Of a DNA stretch of 64,000 bases, positions 25,894-34,686 are shown piece after piece; within the stretch, counting starts at the first letter, position 1; each line of letters begins with the position of its first letter. Under the pieces are notes generated by a model. It searched no databases. It was not told the origin of the DNA and worked only from the letters and a program-made list of their open reading frames with translations. A program made the translations under genes and the position numbers. Source of the stretch: Falsigemmobacter faecalis (GTDB lineage Bacteria; Pseudomonadota; Alphaproteobacteria; Rhodobacterales; Rhodobacteraceae). Where the stretch lies: positions 62,001 through 126,000 of the forward strand of contig NZ_RRAZ01000002.1 of the NCBI RefSeq assembly GCF_003863335.1, in the 5' to 3' direction.

Positions 25894-26999
25894 AACGCCG
25901 TCACTTTCTGACCAGCACCGCCACCTTCGCCGCCCTGTCCGCCGCAGGCCTGCGCCCGGGCCTTGCGCAGAGCCCGGGAGCCCTGCCGATGAGCGATCTT
26001 TTCCTGGCAGCAGACCACCCCCTGCAGGAGGCCTGGGCGACCTGGAAAACCCTCTGCCTGACCCCCGAAGGGCGGGTGGTGGACGGCTTTCAGGACAATG
26101 TCAGCCATTCTGAGGGCCAGGGCTATGGCCTTGTGATGGCAGCGATCTTCGGGGATCGGGCGACCGCCGACCGGATCATCGGCTGGACCGCTGAGAACCT
26201 TGCGGTGCGCCCCGACAGCCTGCTGGCCTGGCGCTGGAACCCCGCCAGCACACCGCCGGTCAGTGACCGCAACAACGCCTCGGACGGCGATCTCTTCTAT
26301 GCCTGGGGCCTGGTGCTTTGTGCGCAGCGCGACAACCGGCCCGATCTGCTGGAGGCGGCGACGCGGATCGCGGCAGATCTTCTCCGCCGCTGCACGGTGC
26401 CGCATCCCGACGGCTCGGCGCGCCGTCTGATGCTGCCGGGGGCTGCGGGCTTTCGGGAGGCCGGGGTGGTTGTGGTCAACCCGTCTTACTACATGCCCCG
26501 TGCCATGACCGATCTGGCCCGCGCCACCGGGCAGACCGCGCTGGACAGCCTTGCAGCCGATGGCCAGGCGCTGATCGCGACGCTGACGGCACAGGGTCCG
26601 GTGCCGGACTGGGTGCAGATCAGCGCCGCAGGGACCGCGCCGCCGCCCGCGCAGTTTTCCAAAAACGCCGGATATGAGGCCGTGCGCGTCGCGCTCTTTC
26701 AGATCTGGTCGGGGCTGGCAGAGGGCCCGGCCGTGCGCGCCTGGGCCGCCGCCTCGGAGGCTGCGGGACCTGCGGGCGGGGCCGTCACCGTCTGGTCGCT
26801 GCCCGATGGCGCCGTGCTTGAGCGCAGCAGCCATGAGGGTTATGCCGCCGTGGCAGCGCTTGCCCGCTGCACCGCCTCGGGCGGTTTTGGCGCGCAGATG
26901 CCCGCTTTTACCGGCGATCAGCCCTATTACCCTGCCACTTTGCATCTGATGGCTCTTGTTGCTCAGGCGACAACCTACCCGAGGTGTGTGCCGATATGA
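25890..26999 (+). CDS. bcsZ: Periplasmic endoglucanase BcsZ (GH8)
   Basis: 369 residues with a twin-arginine type signal (MKRRHFLTS), suggesting Tat export. The GH8 general acid is Glu75 in SHSEGQGYG, and ASDGDLFYAWGL is conserved. At the position where the family normally has Y-D-A-x-R, this protein reads YEAVR (Glu263), so the usual catalytic-base Asp may be replaced by Glu. The enzyme trims beta-1,4-glucan during cellulose secretion. It overlaps bcsB and the next gene by four bases each. Confidence 0.88.
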   Translation: MKRRHFLTSTATFAALSAAGLRPGLAQSPGALPMSDLFLAADHPLQEAWATWKTLCLTPEGRVVDGFQDNVSHSEGQGYGLVMAAIFGDRATADRIIGWTAENLAVRPDSLLAWRWNPASTPPVSDRNNASDGDLFYAWGLVLCAQRDNRPDLLEAATRIAADLLRRCTVPHPDGSARRLMLPGAAGFREAGVVVVNPSYYMPRAMTDLARATGQTALDSLAADGQALIATLTAQGPVPDWVQISAAGTAPPPAQFSKNAGYEAVRVALFQIWSGLAEGPAVRAWAAASEAAGPAGGAVTVWSLPDGAVLERSSHEGYAAVAALARCTASGGFGAQMPAFTGDQPYYPATLHLMALVAQATTYPRCVPI

Positions 27000-28381
27000 T
27001 CCGTTCCCTTCGTCTGCCGCTGCTCGCCTTTCTGCTGGTCAGCACAGGTCCGCTGGCCCTCAGCGCCCAGGAGCCGCCGCGCGGTGAGCTGCAGGCACTG
27101 AGCTATTATCACCAGCAGGGCGATCAGGCCGCCGCAGAGGCCGAGATGCGGCGGCTGCGGCTGAAATACCCGCAGTGGATGCCGCCGGCCGATCTCTCAA
27201 AACTGGGCGTCAGCGCGCCCTCGCAGGAGATCGACCGTTTCTACCGCCAGGTCGCCGCCGGAGATTTTGAGGGGGCCCGCGCCACTCTCGCCGAAACGAA
27301 AACCGCCTTTCCCGAATGGCAGCCCCCGGCCGATATGACCGGGCTTCTGGCGGTCTCAGAGGGGCAGAAACGCTTTGACGAGGCGCTGCGCGCCGGTAAT
27401 CTGCGCCGCGCCGGGGAAATCGCCGGACGCGCGCCGGATCTGCTGCGCTGTGAGCGGATCAACAACGCCTGGCGTCTGGCCGAAGCGCAGTCCGCGGCAG
27501 GGCGCAAAGCGCAGGCCTTTGGTCTTTATCAGTCGATCATCACCGCCTGCACCAACAGCGCCGATCTGAGCGCGACCCTGGAGAAGGCCGATCAGGTGGC
27601 GACCGAGACCCAGCTTCGCGGTCTTTTCGACACCGCTCTGCGCCGTTTTCCGTCAGAGGCTGCGGGCTATCAGGCGCTTCAGAGCCGTCTGCTCGCCGGA
27701 CGCGGGATCACCTCTCCGGGCGCAGACCGCACCGCGGCTCCGGCTGAGACGGCCAGACCGCCCGCCCCGCGCAGCGCGGCCCGACCCGCAGGGGCGCAAC
27801 CCGCACCCCAGGGCGGTGGGGGAGGCGGAAGCGTCAGCCCGCGCAGCGTGCAATCGGCCAAAGATCGCGGCGACTGGGCCGGCTGCCTTGCTGCCTCAGA
27901 GGGCAATGCGGCTGCGGCTGCGCAGTATAACCGCGCCTGGTGCGCCTATAACCTCGATCGTCCGATGGAGGCCGTGGACAGCTTCCGCCGCGCGCTGGCA
28001 GGCCGGATGAACGCGACCGAGCGGCGCGATGCGCAATATGGCATCGCGCTGGCCTATCTGAAGATGGGCATGACCGAGCCTGCCGCGCAGATCGCGGCCC
28101 AGGTGGATCTGACCCGCAGCCAGCGCGTCGATGTGGAGCGCCAGATCCTCGATCAGCGGGGCGTCGCCGCCTATAAGGCGCGCAACTACGTGCAGGCCAT
28201 CCGCTATTTCGACGCGCTGGAGCAGATCTCCGGTGGCATCAACCGCAACCTCGGGATGCTGCGCGCCTGGTCCTATCTGAACGTGGGCCAGCGTACCCGC
28301 GCGCGGTCGGAATTCCTTCGTATGCACAATGAACTGGCCAGCGTGGAAACCGCACGGGGCATTGAGGCATCGGGGGACTGA
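26996..28381 (+). CDS. TPR periplasmic protein of the cellulose operon, short BcsC-like
   Basis: 461 residues with a signal peptide (cleavage after ALSA). It is made of tetratricopeptide-like helical repeats on both sides of a Pro/Gly-rich linker at about residues 240-285. BcsC of enterobacteria has about 1150 residues, ending in an outer-membrane beta barrel. Here the frame ends without one and the next gene is convergent, so the export pore is missing or encoded elsewhere. It overlaps bcsZ by four bases. Confidence 0.8.
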   Translation: MIRSLRLPLLAFLLVSTGPLALSAQEPPRGELQALSYYHQQGDQAAAEAEMRRLRLKYPQWMPPADLSKLGVSAPSQEIDRFYRQVAAGDFEGARATLAETKTAFPEWQPPADMTGLLAVSEGQKRFDEALRAGNLRRAGEIAGRAPDLLRCERINNAWRLAEAQSAAGRKAQAFGLYQSIITACTNSADLSATLEKADQVATETQLRGLFDTALRRFPSEAAGYQALQSRLLAGRGITSPGADRTAAPAETARPPAPRSAARPAGAQPAPQGGGGGGSVSPRSVQSAKDRGDWAGCLAASEGNAAAAAQYNRAWCAYNLDRPMEAVDSFRRALAGRMNATERRDAQYGIALAYLKMGMTEPAAQIAAQVDLTRSQRVDVERQILDQRGVAAYKARNYVQAIRYFDALEQISGGINRNLGMLRAWSYLNVGQRTRARSEFLRMHNELASVETARGIEASGD

Positions 28382-28400
28382 CCCGCCGCCCGACACCTGG

Positions 28401-29660
28401 TCAACGGGCCGGGGCCAGCAGGTTTTCTGCCGCCGATGGGACGCGGGCGGCCTCGGGTCTTGCGGCCGAGGGCTCGCGGCTGATCGTGGCGAGGGCAGCA
28501 GAGGCCGCGGTGACGCGGTTGCGGCCAAGATCCTTCGCTTCATAGAGCAGCATATCGACGCGGCGCAGAGCGACTTCGAAATCCGCGAGATCGGCAACCT
28601 GCTCGACCCCGAAGCTGGCGGTCACGGGGGCCTTATCGGGCCAGACGGTCTCTTCCACCGCACGGCGCAGGTTCTCTGCCAGGGTCACGGCATGAGACAG
28701 CGCGGGCGCGTCGATCATCAGCATGAATTCTTCTCCCCCCAGACGGCCCGCGATCTGACCGGGCAGCAGGTGACGGGCAAAGACCCCGCTCAGGCCCTGG
28801 ATCACCAGATCGCCGGTGTGATGGCCGTGACAGTCATTGATGCGTTTGAAGTGATCGAGATCCACGGCGATCAGATGCCAGTTCGCCCCGGGATGCTGCT
28901 GCAGCCGGATCGCCGCCTGTTCGTGAAAGCCGCGCCGGTTCAGCAGGCCGCTCAGCGGATCGGTATCGCGCTGACGGCGCAGGCTGACCAGCAGATCCCC
29001 AAGCGCAACCAGCACCACAACCACGGTGAACCAAAGCTTAAAGAACAGGATCAGCGCCAGGTAAAGCTTCCAGGACGCGGAGTCGGTGAATTCACCAATA
29101 TCGGCGTCCGGGGCAATCAGCACGCTCCAGCAGGCGCGCAGCACCGCAAATCCGGCGCCAAAGACATAAGACACGGCCAGAAGGCGATCAAACATCCCAA
29201 GATCATCGCGCTGGCGCAGCAGTTCAGGCACGCTGAGGCCAAGGAGGGCGGCAAGACCCGCGCTGACAATGCCCAGACGGCTCAGCAGATCCGCATGAAC
29301 CGCGCCAAAGTAATAGCTGCCAGAGAGCGTCAGCAGAAAGATCACCAGAACCGCGCGGTGTTTTGGCGCCATCTCAAAGCGCAGGCAGACCGCATAATGC
29401 AGCGCCAGCGCGGCGACTAAATGCACAAGTGTCAGCAGAACGGCGCGCTCTGCCATGACGGCATTCGACATCATAGTCTGCAGCGCAAGCCCCGTCCCCG
29501 TGCAGATAAAGCTGACGGCCGTGAAGGGGATGAAGTCCTGCCCCCCGCGCATCTGCACCACTTCCTGGCGGTTCAAAAGCAGCTTGCAGGCCATCAGCAG
29601 AAGTCCGAGCACCAAGAGGCACGCCGGAACCATCAATAGGAATAACCGATCCTGGTCCAT
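28401..29660 (-). CDS. Membrane-bound GGDEF diguanylate cyclase
   Basis: 419 residues: six to seven membrane helices to about residue 230, then a GGDEF domain with DPLSGLLNRRGF, DLDHFKRINDCHG and the active RLGGEEF. No RxxD inhibitory site lies upstream of GGEEF (LPGQ is there instead). A Pro/Ala-rich tail ends the protein. I use ATG 29660; a GTG two codons upstream is possible. It is convergent with the cellulose operon, whose synthase needs its product. Confidence 0.88.
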   Translation of the reverse strand: MDQDRLFLLMVPACLLVLGLLLMACKLLLNRQEVVQMRGGQDFIPFTAVSFICTGTGLALQTMMSNAVMAERAVLLTLVHLVAALALHYAVCLRFEMAPKHRAVLVIFLLTLSGSYYFGAVHADLLSRLGIVSAGLAALLGLSVPELLRQRDDLGMFDRLLAVSYVFGAGFAVLRACWSVLIAPDADIGEFTDSASWKLYLALILFFKLWFTVVVVLVALGDLLVSLRRQRDTDPLSGLLNRRGFHEQAAIRLQQHPGANWHLIAVDLDHFKRINDCHGHHTGDLVIQGLSGVFARHLLPGQIAGRLGGEEFMLMIDAPALSHAVTLAENLRRAVEETVWPDKAPVTASFGVEQVADLADFEVALRRVDMLLYEAKDLGRNRVTAASAALATISREPSAARPEAARVPSAAENLLAPAR

Positions 29661-29990
29661 AAACACTAACCGCTCATCGAGCCCCCGCAGAGGCGGTCAC
29701 GTCAGAAGTCCCCCGTGTCACCGACCGCCGTTGCGGTTGCCCCGATGCTCCGGATCCACTCACACCAGCCACTCCATCCCCAATGGGCGGCCCGCGACCC
29801 GAAGTTCTCGCTCCGGACCGGTTCAGAGTTACGGTTAATCTGGGCGAAATCTTGACCGAATAACGCGACTCCCGGCCCCTGAGCCAGAATCAGTCGCGTT
29901 TCGGGCGGAATGCGAAAGTTATTTAAGCTTAAAATTCAACTGAAGAGGGAATCGGTCAGATCCCCTCTTCCTTAGCGCTTGAAAGCCGGA
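29661..29990. other. 330-base intergenic region between two GGDEF genes
   Basis: No gene is seen. AACGCGACT (29862-29870) and AGTCGCGTT (29892-29900) form a perfect 9-bp inverted repeat with a 21-base spacer. GAAGAGGG (29942-29949) and CCCTCTTC (29963-29970) form a hairpin just after the end of the REC-GGDEF gene, which may terminate it on the minus strand. The promoter of the membrane GGDEF gene should lie here. Confidence 0.45.
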
Positions 29991-30935
29991 TCAGAGGGAC
30001 GAATCGCCGCCGAAGATGCGACCCTTGATCTGATCGCGACCGGCGCCTTTTGCCAGGTAAAGCTGCTCATCTGCGGTGCGGATCCACATCTCGGGCTGCA
30101 TATCGGCCTCCACCACGGCCGAGGCCACGCCCATGCTGATCGTCACATAGGGCTGCACCTGCGAGCCGACATGCGGGATGCCAAGCTGGTGGACGTGACG
30201 GCGGATATCCGCGGCCACCTCCATGGCGCGGTCCAGATCGGTCCCGGGCAGGACACAGGCGAACTCCTCGCCGCCGTAGCGCGCGGTATAGCCCGAGGCC
30301 TGCCGCACAGCGCGGCTCAGCGCTGAGGCCACCATATGCAGGCAGCGGTCTCCGGTCTCATGGCCATAGGCGTCATTGAACTGCTTGAAGAAGTCGACAT
30401 CGATCATAATGATCGACAGCCAGGTGCCATCCGAGGCCGGCGCCCTGACGGCATTGGTCAGCAGACCGTCCAGCTTGCGGCGGTTGTGAAGCCCGGTCAG
30501 CGCATCGGTCACCGCCAGCACGGCCAGGTGGTCGCGCAGCTGCTTCAGCTCAACATGATTGCGCACGCGGTTGCGCAGAATCATCGGCTGGATCGGCTTG
30601 GTGACGTAATCGATCGCGCCCAGCGACAGGCCGCGGATCTCATCCTCCGTGTCGCCAAGACCCGTGGTGAAGATAACCGGAATATCCGACAGCAGCGGAT
30701 CTTCCTTCAGCTTCTGGCAGACCTCAAAGCCCTGCATCCCGGGCATCACCACATCGAGAAGCACCAGATCCGGCTGCGTCAGCCGCGCCACCTCCAGAGC
30801 CTCTTCGCCCGAGGTGGCGAAAGAGATCTCGTAATCGTCTCCGAGCGCCGAATAGATGATTTCAACATTCGAAAGCTCGTCATCGACGATCAGAATAACG
30901 GCCCGGTTTGCCGAGGGCTGGCTGAGATCATTCAC
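29991..30935 (-). CDS. Response regulator diguanylate cyclase (REC-GGDEF)
   Basis: 314 residues, GTG start with AGGAG about 10 bases upstream. A receiver domain covers residues 12-130, with acidic pair DD at 18-19, phospho-acceptor Asp61 in LLDVVMPG, and Lys of VTKP. A GGDEF domain follows with the active motif GGEEF at 221-225 and no RxxD inhibitory site. It overlaps the upstream hybrid kinase gene by eight bases, so the kinase is the likely phosphate source. Predicted output is phosphorylation-controlled cyclic-di-GMP synthesis. Confidence 0.9.
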   Translation of the reverse strand: MNDLSQPSANRAVILIVDDELSNVEIIYSALGDDYEISFATSGEEALEVARLTQPDLVLLDVVMPGMQGFEVCQKLKEDPLLSDIPVIFTTGLGDTEDEIRGLSLGAIDYVTKPIQPMILRNRVRNHVELKQLRDHLAVLAVTDALTGLHNRRKLDGLLTNAVRAPASDGTWLSIIMIDVDFFKQFNDAYGHETGDRCLHMVASALSRAVRQASGYTARYGGEEFACVLPGTDLDRAMEVAADIRRHVHQLGIPHVGSQVQPYVTISMGVASAVVEADMQPEMWIRTADEQLYLAKGAGRDQIKGRIFGGDSSL

Positions 30936-33810
30936 GCGGATTTACTCCTGGTACACTAAGACCGTCGAGGTCCATGGCGTTGAATGCCGCCATCGCCGCT
31001 TCATAGTCCAGCCGGTCGAGCGCCTTTTTCACCGGGTGCTGCTCTGTTGCCGCAGGGCTGAGGCCCAGGGCGGCGGCAAAGCCGGCAAAGTTCATCCGCG
31101 CGCCAAGGCTGCGGCGCTGGATCTGTTCGCGCATCTGCGCGATTTTCGTCTCCAGCACATCGGGTGCGACGGTGGGCACCAGCCGCTCCGGGGGGGCTGC
31201 GGGATCGGAGGGCGGGGTGGAGCCAGGCACCGGATCCGCCGGCTTCAACCGGGCCGCCGCTGCAATCGCCGGGGCGAGATGCTCTTCCATTGTCATGATC
31301 AGCGCGTGCAGCTGCGCCGGTTCACCCTCCAGCAGCGCACGTTCCAGCTTTGCCGCAGCCTCCTGCAGATCCGGCAGTTCCAGCGAGCCTGCCAGACCCT
31401 TCAGGGTGTGACTGACCCGGCGGGCATCGGCCATTGCGCCTTCCGCGATCAGGCTGCGGATTTCATCACCAGCGCGGCTTTGCGTCTCGCCGAAGTTCAG
31501 GATCAGACGGCGCAGAAGCGGGCGCTTGCCGTTCACACGCTCCAGCGCGCGGGCGATGTTGAAGGGCGGCAGACGGTCGGGCAGTTCATCCGCCGGGGTT
31601 GCCGCATCGCGGTTCTGCACCAGCGGCGCGATCCCGCCCGAGCGGCGCGGGCGCAGATGCTCAGAGAGCGTGCGCACGAGGACTTTGGGATCAACGGGCT
31701 TTGCGATGTGATCGTTCATGCCCGCATCCAGACAGCGCTGCCGCTCTTCGGCATAGGTATGGGCGGTCATGGCGATGATCGGCAGCTTGTCGGCCGTCCA
31801 GGTCTCACGGATGCGGCGGGTGGCATCCATGCCGTCCATCACCGGCATCTGAATATCCATCAGAACCGCAGAATAGCTGTCCCCCTCGCGCTCAATCTGT
31901 TTGCAGGCCAGAAGCCCGTTCTCGGCGACATCAACCAGCAGGCCCGCATCGGTCAAAAGCTCAGTCGCGATTTCGCGGTTGATCTCATTGTCCTCCACCA
32001 GCAGCACCCGCAGGCCCTGAACGGCGGGGGGCACCTGGGTCACCGGATCAGCCTGACGCGGCGCAGCCGGGGCGGCGGTCCTGGCCAGATCCGTCGGGGT
32101 CAGGAACAGATCTTCCAGCGTTTCCAGAAGGGCCCGCGTCTCCAGAGGTTTGGTCAGATAAGCCGCGATGCCGCTCAGGCCGACCTCAGCGGTAAATTCA
32201 TCGCTGCCATAGGCGGTCAGAACCACCATCTTCGGCTTTTTCAGGATGGCTTTATTCTCGGTGATCATCCGCGCGGCGGTCAGACCATCGATCCCCGGCA
32301 TTTTCCAGTCGAGCAGCAGCAGATCATAATCACGCCCCACTTCGCTGGCCGCTTCAAGGCTCTCGATCGCCTCGCTGGCGGAAGACGAGGTATCAACCTG
32401 CACCGACCAGTCGGCAAAGGTTTCGCGGATGATCTGGCGCGACGCGGGATTGTCGTCCACCGCCAGCACGCGCAGGCGACGCAGCGCCGGATGCAGGCTG
32501 GTCAGTTCGACAAGCTCTCCGGTGTGTTGCGCGAAATCGGCCTGCAGCGAGAAGGTGGTGCCCGACCATTGCACCGAGCGCACGCTGATATCGCCGCCCA
32601 TCGTCTGAACAATCTGGCGCGCAATCGCCAGCCCCAGACCCGTGCCGCCAAAGCGGCGGGTCATGGTATTATCGGCCTGAGTGAAGGAGTTAAACAGCCG
32701 CTCCTGCTGCTCCGGCGTCATGCCGATGCCGGTGTCGATGACATCAAGGCCGACGCGCACCTGCGTGTCGCTCTCTGAAATCAGCCGGGTGCGCACGGTC
32801 ACGCTGCCCGATTCGGTGAATTTCACCGCATTGCTGACCAGGTTCAGAACCACCTGGCCAAAGCGCAGCTCATCCCCCGACAGAAGCGCCGGAAGGCTGG
32901 TGTCATGCTCAAGATGCAGGTTCACGCCCTTCATCTTTGCATCGCCGATCACCATCTGCAGCTGCTGCTCAATGGCGGACTGCATCGAGAAGGGGCGGTG
33001 TTCCAGCTCCAGCTTGCCGGCTTCATTCTTGGAATAATCCAGAATGTCATTGATCAGCCGCAAAAGCGCTGTGCCCGAGCCGCTGATTTTATTGACGTAA
33101 TCTTCCTGCTTGCTGTTCAGCTGGGTGCGCTGCAGCAGATGGCAAAAGCCTAAAACCGCGTTCAGTGGCGTGCGGATCTCATGGCTCATATTGGCGAGGA
33201 ACATGGATTTCGTCGCACTTGCCTGCTCGGCTTCGCGGCTGCGCTCTTCAAGAGCCGAATTGCTGGCGCGCAGCTCCTGGCCGATCACCTCAACGGCGGC
33301 GAATTTCTCAACCACGGTCTCCGAGACAAGCACCAGAACCGCCGACTGGAAGGCCACGATCGCGCCATGCAGCAGCACCCGCGCCAGTGAGGCGGCTTCG
33401 GGGAAAACCGCAAAGGGCAGCAGATACAGCAGCAAAAGGTGGTGCACCACGATCACCGAGGCCGCGAAAAGGATCGCGCGGCGGTCAAACCAGCCGATGG
33501 TCAGCGCCAGCATCGCGAAGAAATACATATGCATGTCCATCTGCCAGGGCAGCCCCCGCAGAAGGAACACCATCAGCGCCGGCACAGCCACCATGCAGAC
33601 CGCGGACATATAGCGCGTGGTTGGCCCGGTTCCCGCCCGCAGCCAGGTCACGTGATAAAGCAGCGCAACAGCCGCCGTGGCCAAAACGGCAGCCAGAGTG
33701 CTGCGCTCTGCCATCCAGGCGATCAGTCCCACCACCGGAACATGCGCCCAAAGCAGCCAGACCAGCAGCGCCCCAAAGCGGCGGCGCAGAGAAATAAGTT
33801 CCGTCGTCAT
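30928..33810 (-). CDS. Hybrid histidine kinase with two receiver domains and an HPt domain
   Basis: 960 residues. Five to six membrane helices (residues 12-165), a short coiled coil (165-200), HisKA with His210 in SHEIRTPLN, HATPase with NLVSNAVKFT, DTGIGM and GGTGLGL (about 320-395), receiver 1 with Asp501, receiver 2 with Asp652 in MDIQMPVMDG, and a C-terminal HPt with His801 in SHTLKGLAGSL. A full phosphorelay is thus in one chain. The membrane part resembles sensor modules of Rhodobacterales chemoreceptors (VVHHLLLLYLLPFAVFPE-like). Start and stop overlap both neighbouring genes, linking it to the REC-GGDEF cyclase. Confidence 0.9.
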   Translation of the reverse strand: MTTELISLRRRFGALLVWLLWAHVPVVGLIAWMAERSTLAAVLATAAVALLYHVTWLRAGTGPTTRYMSAVCMVAVPALMVFLLRGLPWQMDMHMYFFAMLALTIGWFDRRAILFAASVIVVHHLLLLYLLPFAVFPEAASLARVLLHGAIVAFQSAVLVLVSETVVEKFAAVEVIGQELRASNSALEERSREAEQASATKSMFLANMSHEIRTPLNAVLGFCHLLQRTQLNSKQEDYVNKISGSGTALLRLINDILDYSKNEAGKLELEHRPFSMQSAIEQQLQMVIGDAKMKGVNLHLEHDTSLPALLSGDELRFGQVVLNLVSNAVKFTESGSVTVRTRLISESDTQVRVGLDVIDTGIGMTPEQQERLFNSFTQADNTMTRRFGGTGLGLAIARQIVQTMGGDISVRSVQWSGTTFSLQADFAQHTGELVELTSLHPALRRLRVLAVDDNPASRQIIRETFADWSVQVDTSSSASEAIESLEAASEVGRDYDLLLLDWKMPGIDGLTAARMITENKAILKKPKMVVLTAYGSDEFTAEVGLSGIAAYLTKPLETRALLETLEDLFLTPTDLARTAAPAAPRQADPVTQVPPAVQGLRVLLVEDNEINREIATELLTDAGLLVDVAENGLLACKQIEREGDSYSAVLMDIQMPVMDGMDATRRIRETWTADKLPIIAMTAHTYAEERQRCLDAGMNDHIAKPVDPKVLVRTLSEHLRPRRSGGIAPLVQNRDAATPADELPDRLPPFNIARALERVNGKRPLLRRLILNFGETQSRAGDEIRSLIAEGAMADARRVSHTLKGLAGSLELPDLQEAAAKLERALLEGEPAQLHALIMTMEEHLAPAIAAAARLKPADPVPGSTPPSDPAAPPERLVPTVAPDVLETKIAQMREQIQRRSLGARMNFAGFAAALGLSPAATEQHPVKKALDRLDYEAAMAAFNAMDLDGLSVPGVNPRE

Positions 33811-34208
33811 GCAGCGTCCCTTCGGATCACATCGGCACCGCAGCCAAAGACCCGCGGCACCGGCAGCACCATAAGCGCTCCGGCCGCACGCAGGCGGGCA
33901 GCAAAATCAGGCTGGTCCGAGACCGCCACCATCATATTGTCGAACCCCCCGGTCGCCGCGATCGCGCCATCCGCCGCTGCAATCGTCAGCAACAGCGCGC
34001 GCGGCGTCTCAAAAGGACTGCCGATCACCAGATATTCGCCTTCGGCCCGGTCAAGGAGCAGCGAAGCGGATGTCAGCGCGAAAAGACCAAAAAGCGCTGC
34101 CGTCAGCGCAGGCCAGAGCGCCCCGCGTTCTTCCTTCACAGGACCGGTGGAGCGGGCGTACCAGGCAGCGGGGCCGGTCTCTCCGGGCAGGGCAGTTTTT
34201 TCGGTCAC
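33807..34208 (-). CDS. Small single-span membrane protein of unknown function
   Basis: 133 residues. A cytoplasmic N-terminus of about 30 residues, one membrane helix (about 32-52, LWPALTAALFGLFALTSASL) and an outside domain of about 80 residues. I recognise no family. Its stop overlaps the hybrid kinase start by four bases, so it is probably made together with the kinase and could be a periplasmic partner or input subunit; that is inference from position only. Confidence 0.65.
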   Translation of the reverse strand: MTEKTALPGETGPAAWYARSTGPVKEERGALWPALTAALFGLFALTSASLLLDRAEGEYLVIGSPFETPRALLLTIAAADGAIAATGGFDNMMVAVSDQPDFAARLRAAGALMVLPVPRVFGCGADVIRRDAA

Positions 34209-34371
34209 TTTCGGGCAATGCTCTGAATGGCGGCTGAACCGGTGATAACACTCATACCAACCAAAGTGCCCGAGCCTGGCCCGGTTATAACAAATTTGAT
34301 AGACATTCGACGCCTTGGAAACAGAAATATGATCAGGACGCGCATAGCAGTAACCATAAGTTGTTTTTATG

Positions 34372-34396
34372 CACCGCTCCGGGAGAGCGGTGTTTT
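34372..34396 (+). terminator. Orphan rho-independent terminator 1
   Basis: CACCGCTC (34372-34379), loop CGGGA, GAGCGGTG (34385-34392), then TTTT. No coding gene lies upstream on this strand, so it may end a small RNA. Confidence 0.65.
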
Positions 34397-34563
34397 CAAC
34401 AGGGCTCCTGCCGCTACCGAGATATTAATGAAAAATATATATTGGTTCAAATGCTTAAAAAGTTGCATTTTTAATGCATCTTTAATATATTTTTATATTG
34501 GCGAGGCGCGCGATTGAGCGACAGAGCGCAATCACCTTCTCCGTTTATCGCAGTCTTTTCCGG

Positions 34564-34589
34564 AAGCCGCGGAATTGAGCGGCTTTTTT
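34564..34589 (+). terminator. Orphan rho-independent terminator 2
   Basis: AAGCCGC (34564-34570), loop GGAATTGA, GCGGCTT (34579-34585) continuing into a run of T. It lies about 100 bases before the binding-protein gene and could attenuate it or end a small RNA. Confidence 0.7.
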
Positions 34590-34686
34590 GGCTCCCGGGG
34601 CTTTAACCTTTGCCCCCGCGCGCGTAAGGCAGGGCCGAAAGACGCAGCCCTGCTGCCTGTAGCCTTTTTGGTTGAAAGTGACTGCC

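Larger units (their letters stand above)
34209..34686. other. 480-base AT-rich leader with two orphan terminators
   Basis: No gene is convincing. The stretch at about 34420-34500 is strikingly AT-rich for this genome and contains the palindrome TGCATT-TTT-AATGCA (34464-34478). Two plus-strand terminators (34372-34396 and 34564-34589) have no upstream plus-strand gene. A third hairpin, GCAGGGC (34629-34635) / GCCCTGC (34647-34653), precedes TTTTT about 20 bases before the next ATG. Confidence 0.5.

Noticed and set aside
30856-32778. A 640-codon plus-strand frame opposite the hybrid kinase
   Set aside because: The minus strand carries all motifs of kinase, receivers and HPt domain; the plus frame is a compositional artefact of high GC.
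34629-34670. Resemblance of the hairpin before the sulfonate-type binding protein to a cyclic-di-GMP (GEMM) riboswitch core
   Set aside because: CGAAAGACGCA is reminiscent, but the separate GAAA-capped stem and the second half of the motif are missing, so I do not call a riboswitch.
34209-34686. Guanidine (ykkC-type) riboswitch before a NitT/TauT-type ABC operon
   Set aside because: The conserved ykkC blocks are not found in the leader on either reading.
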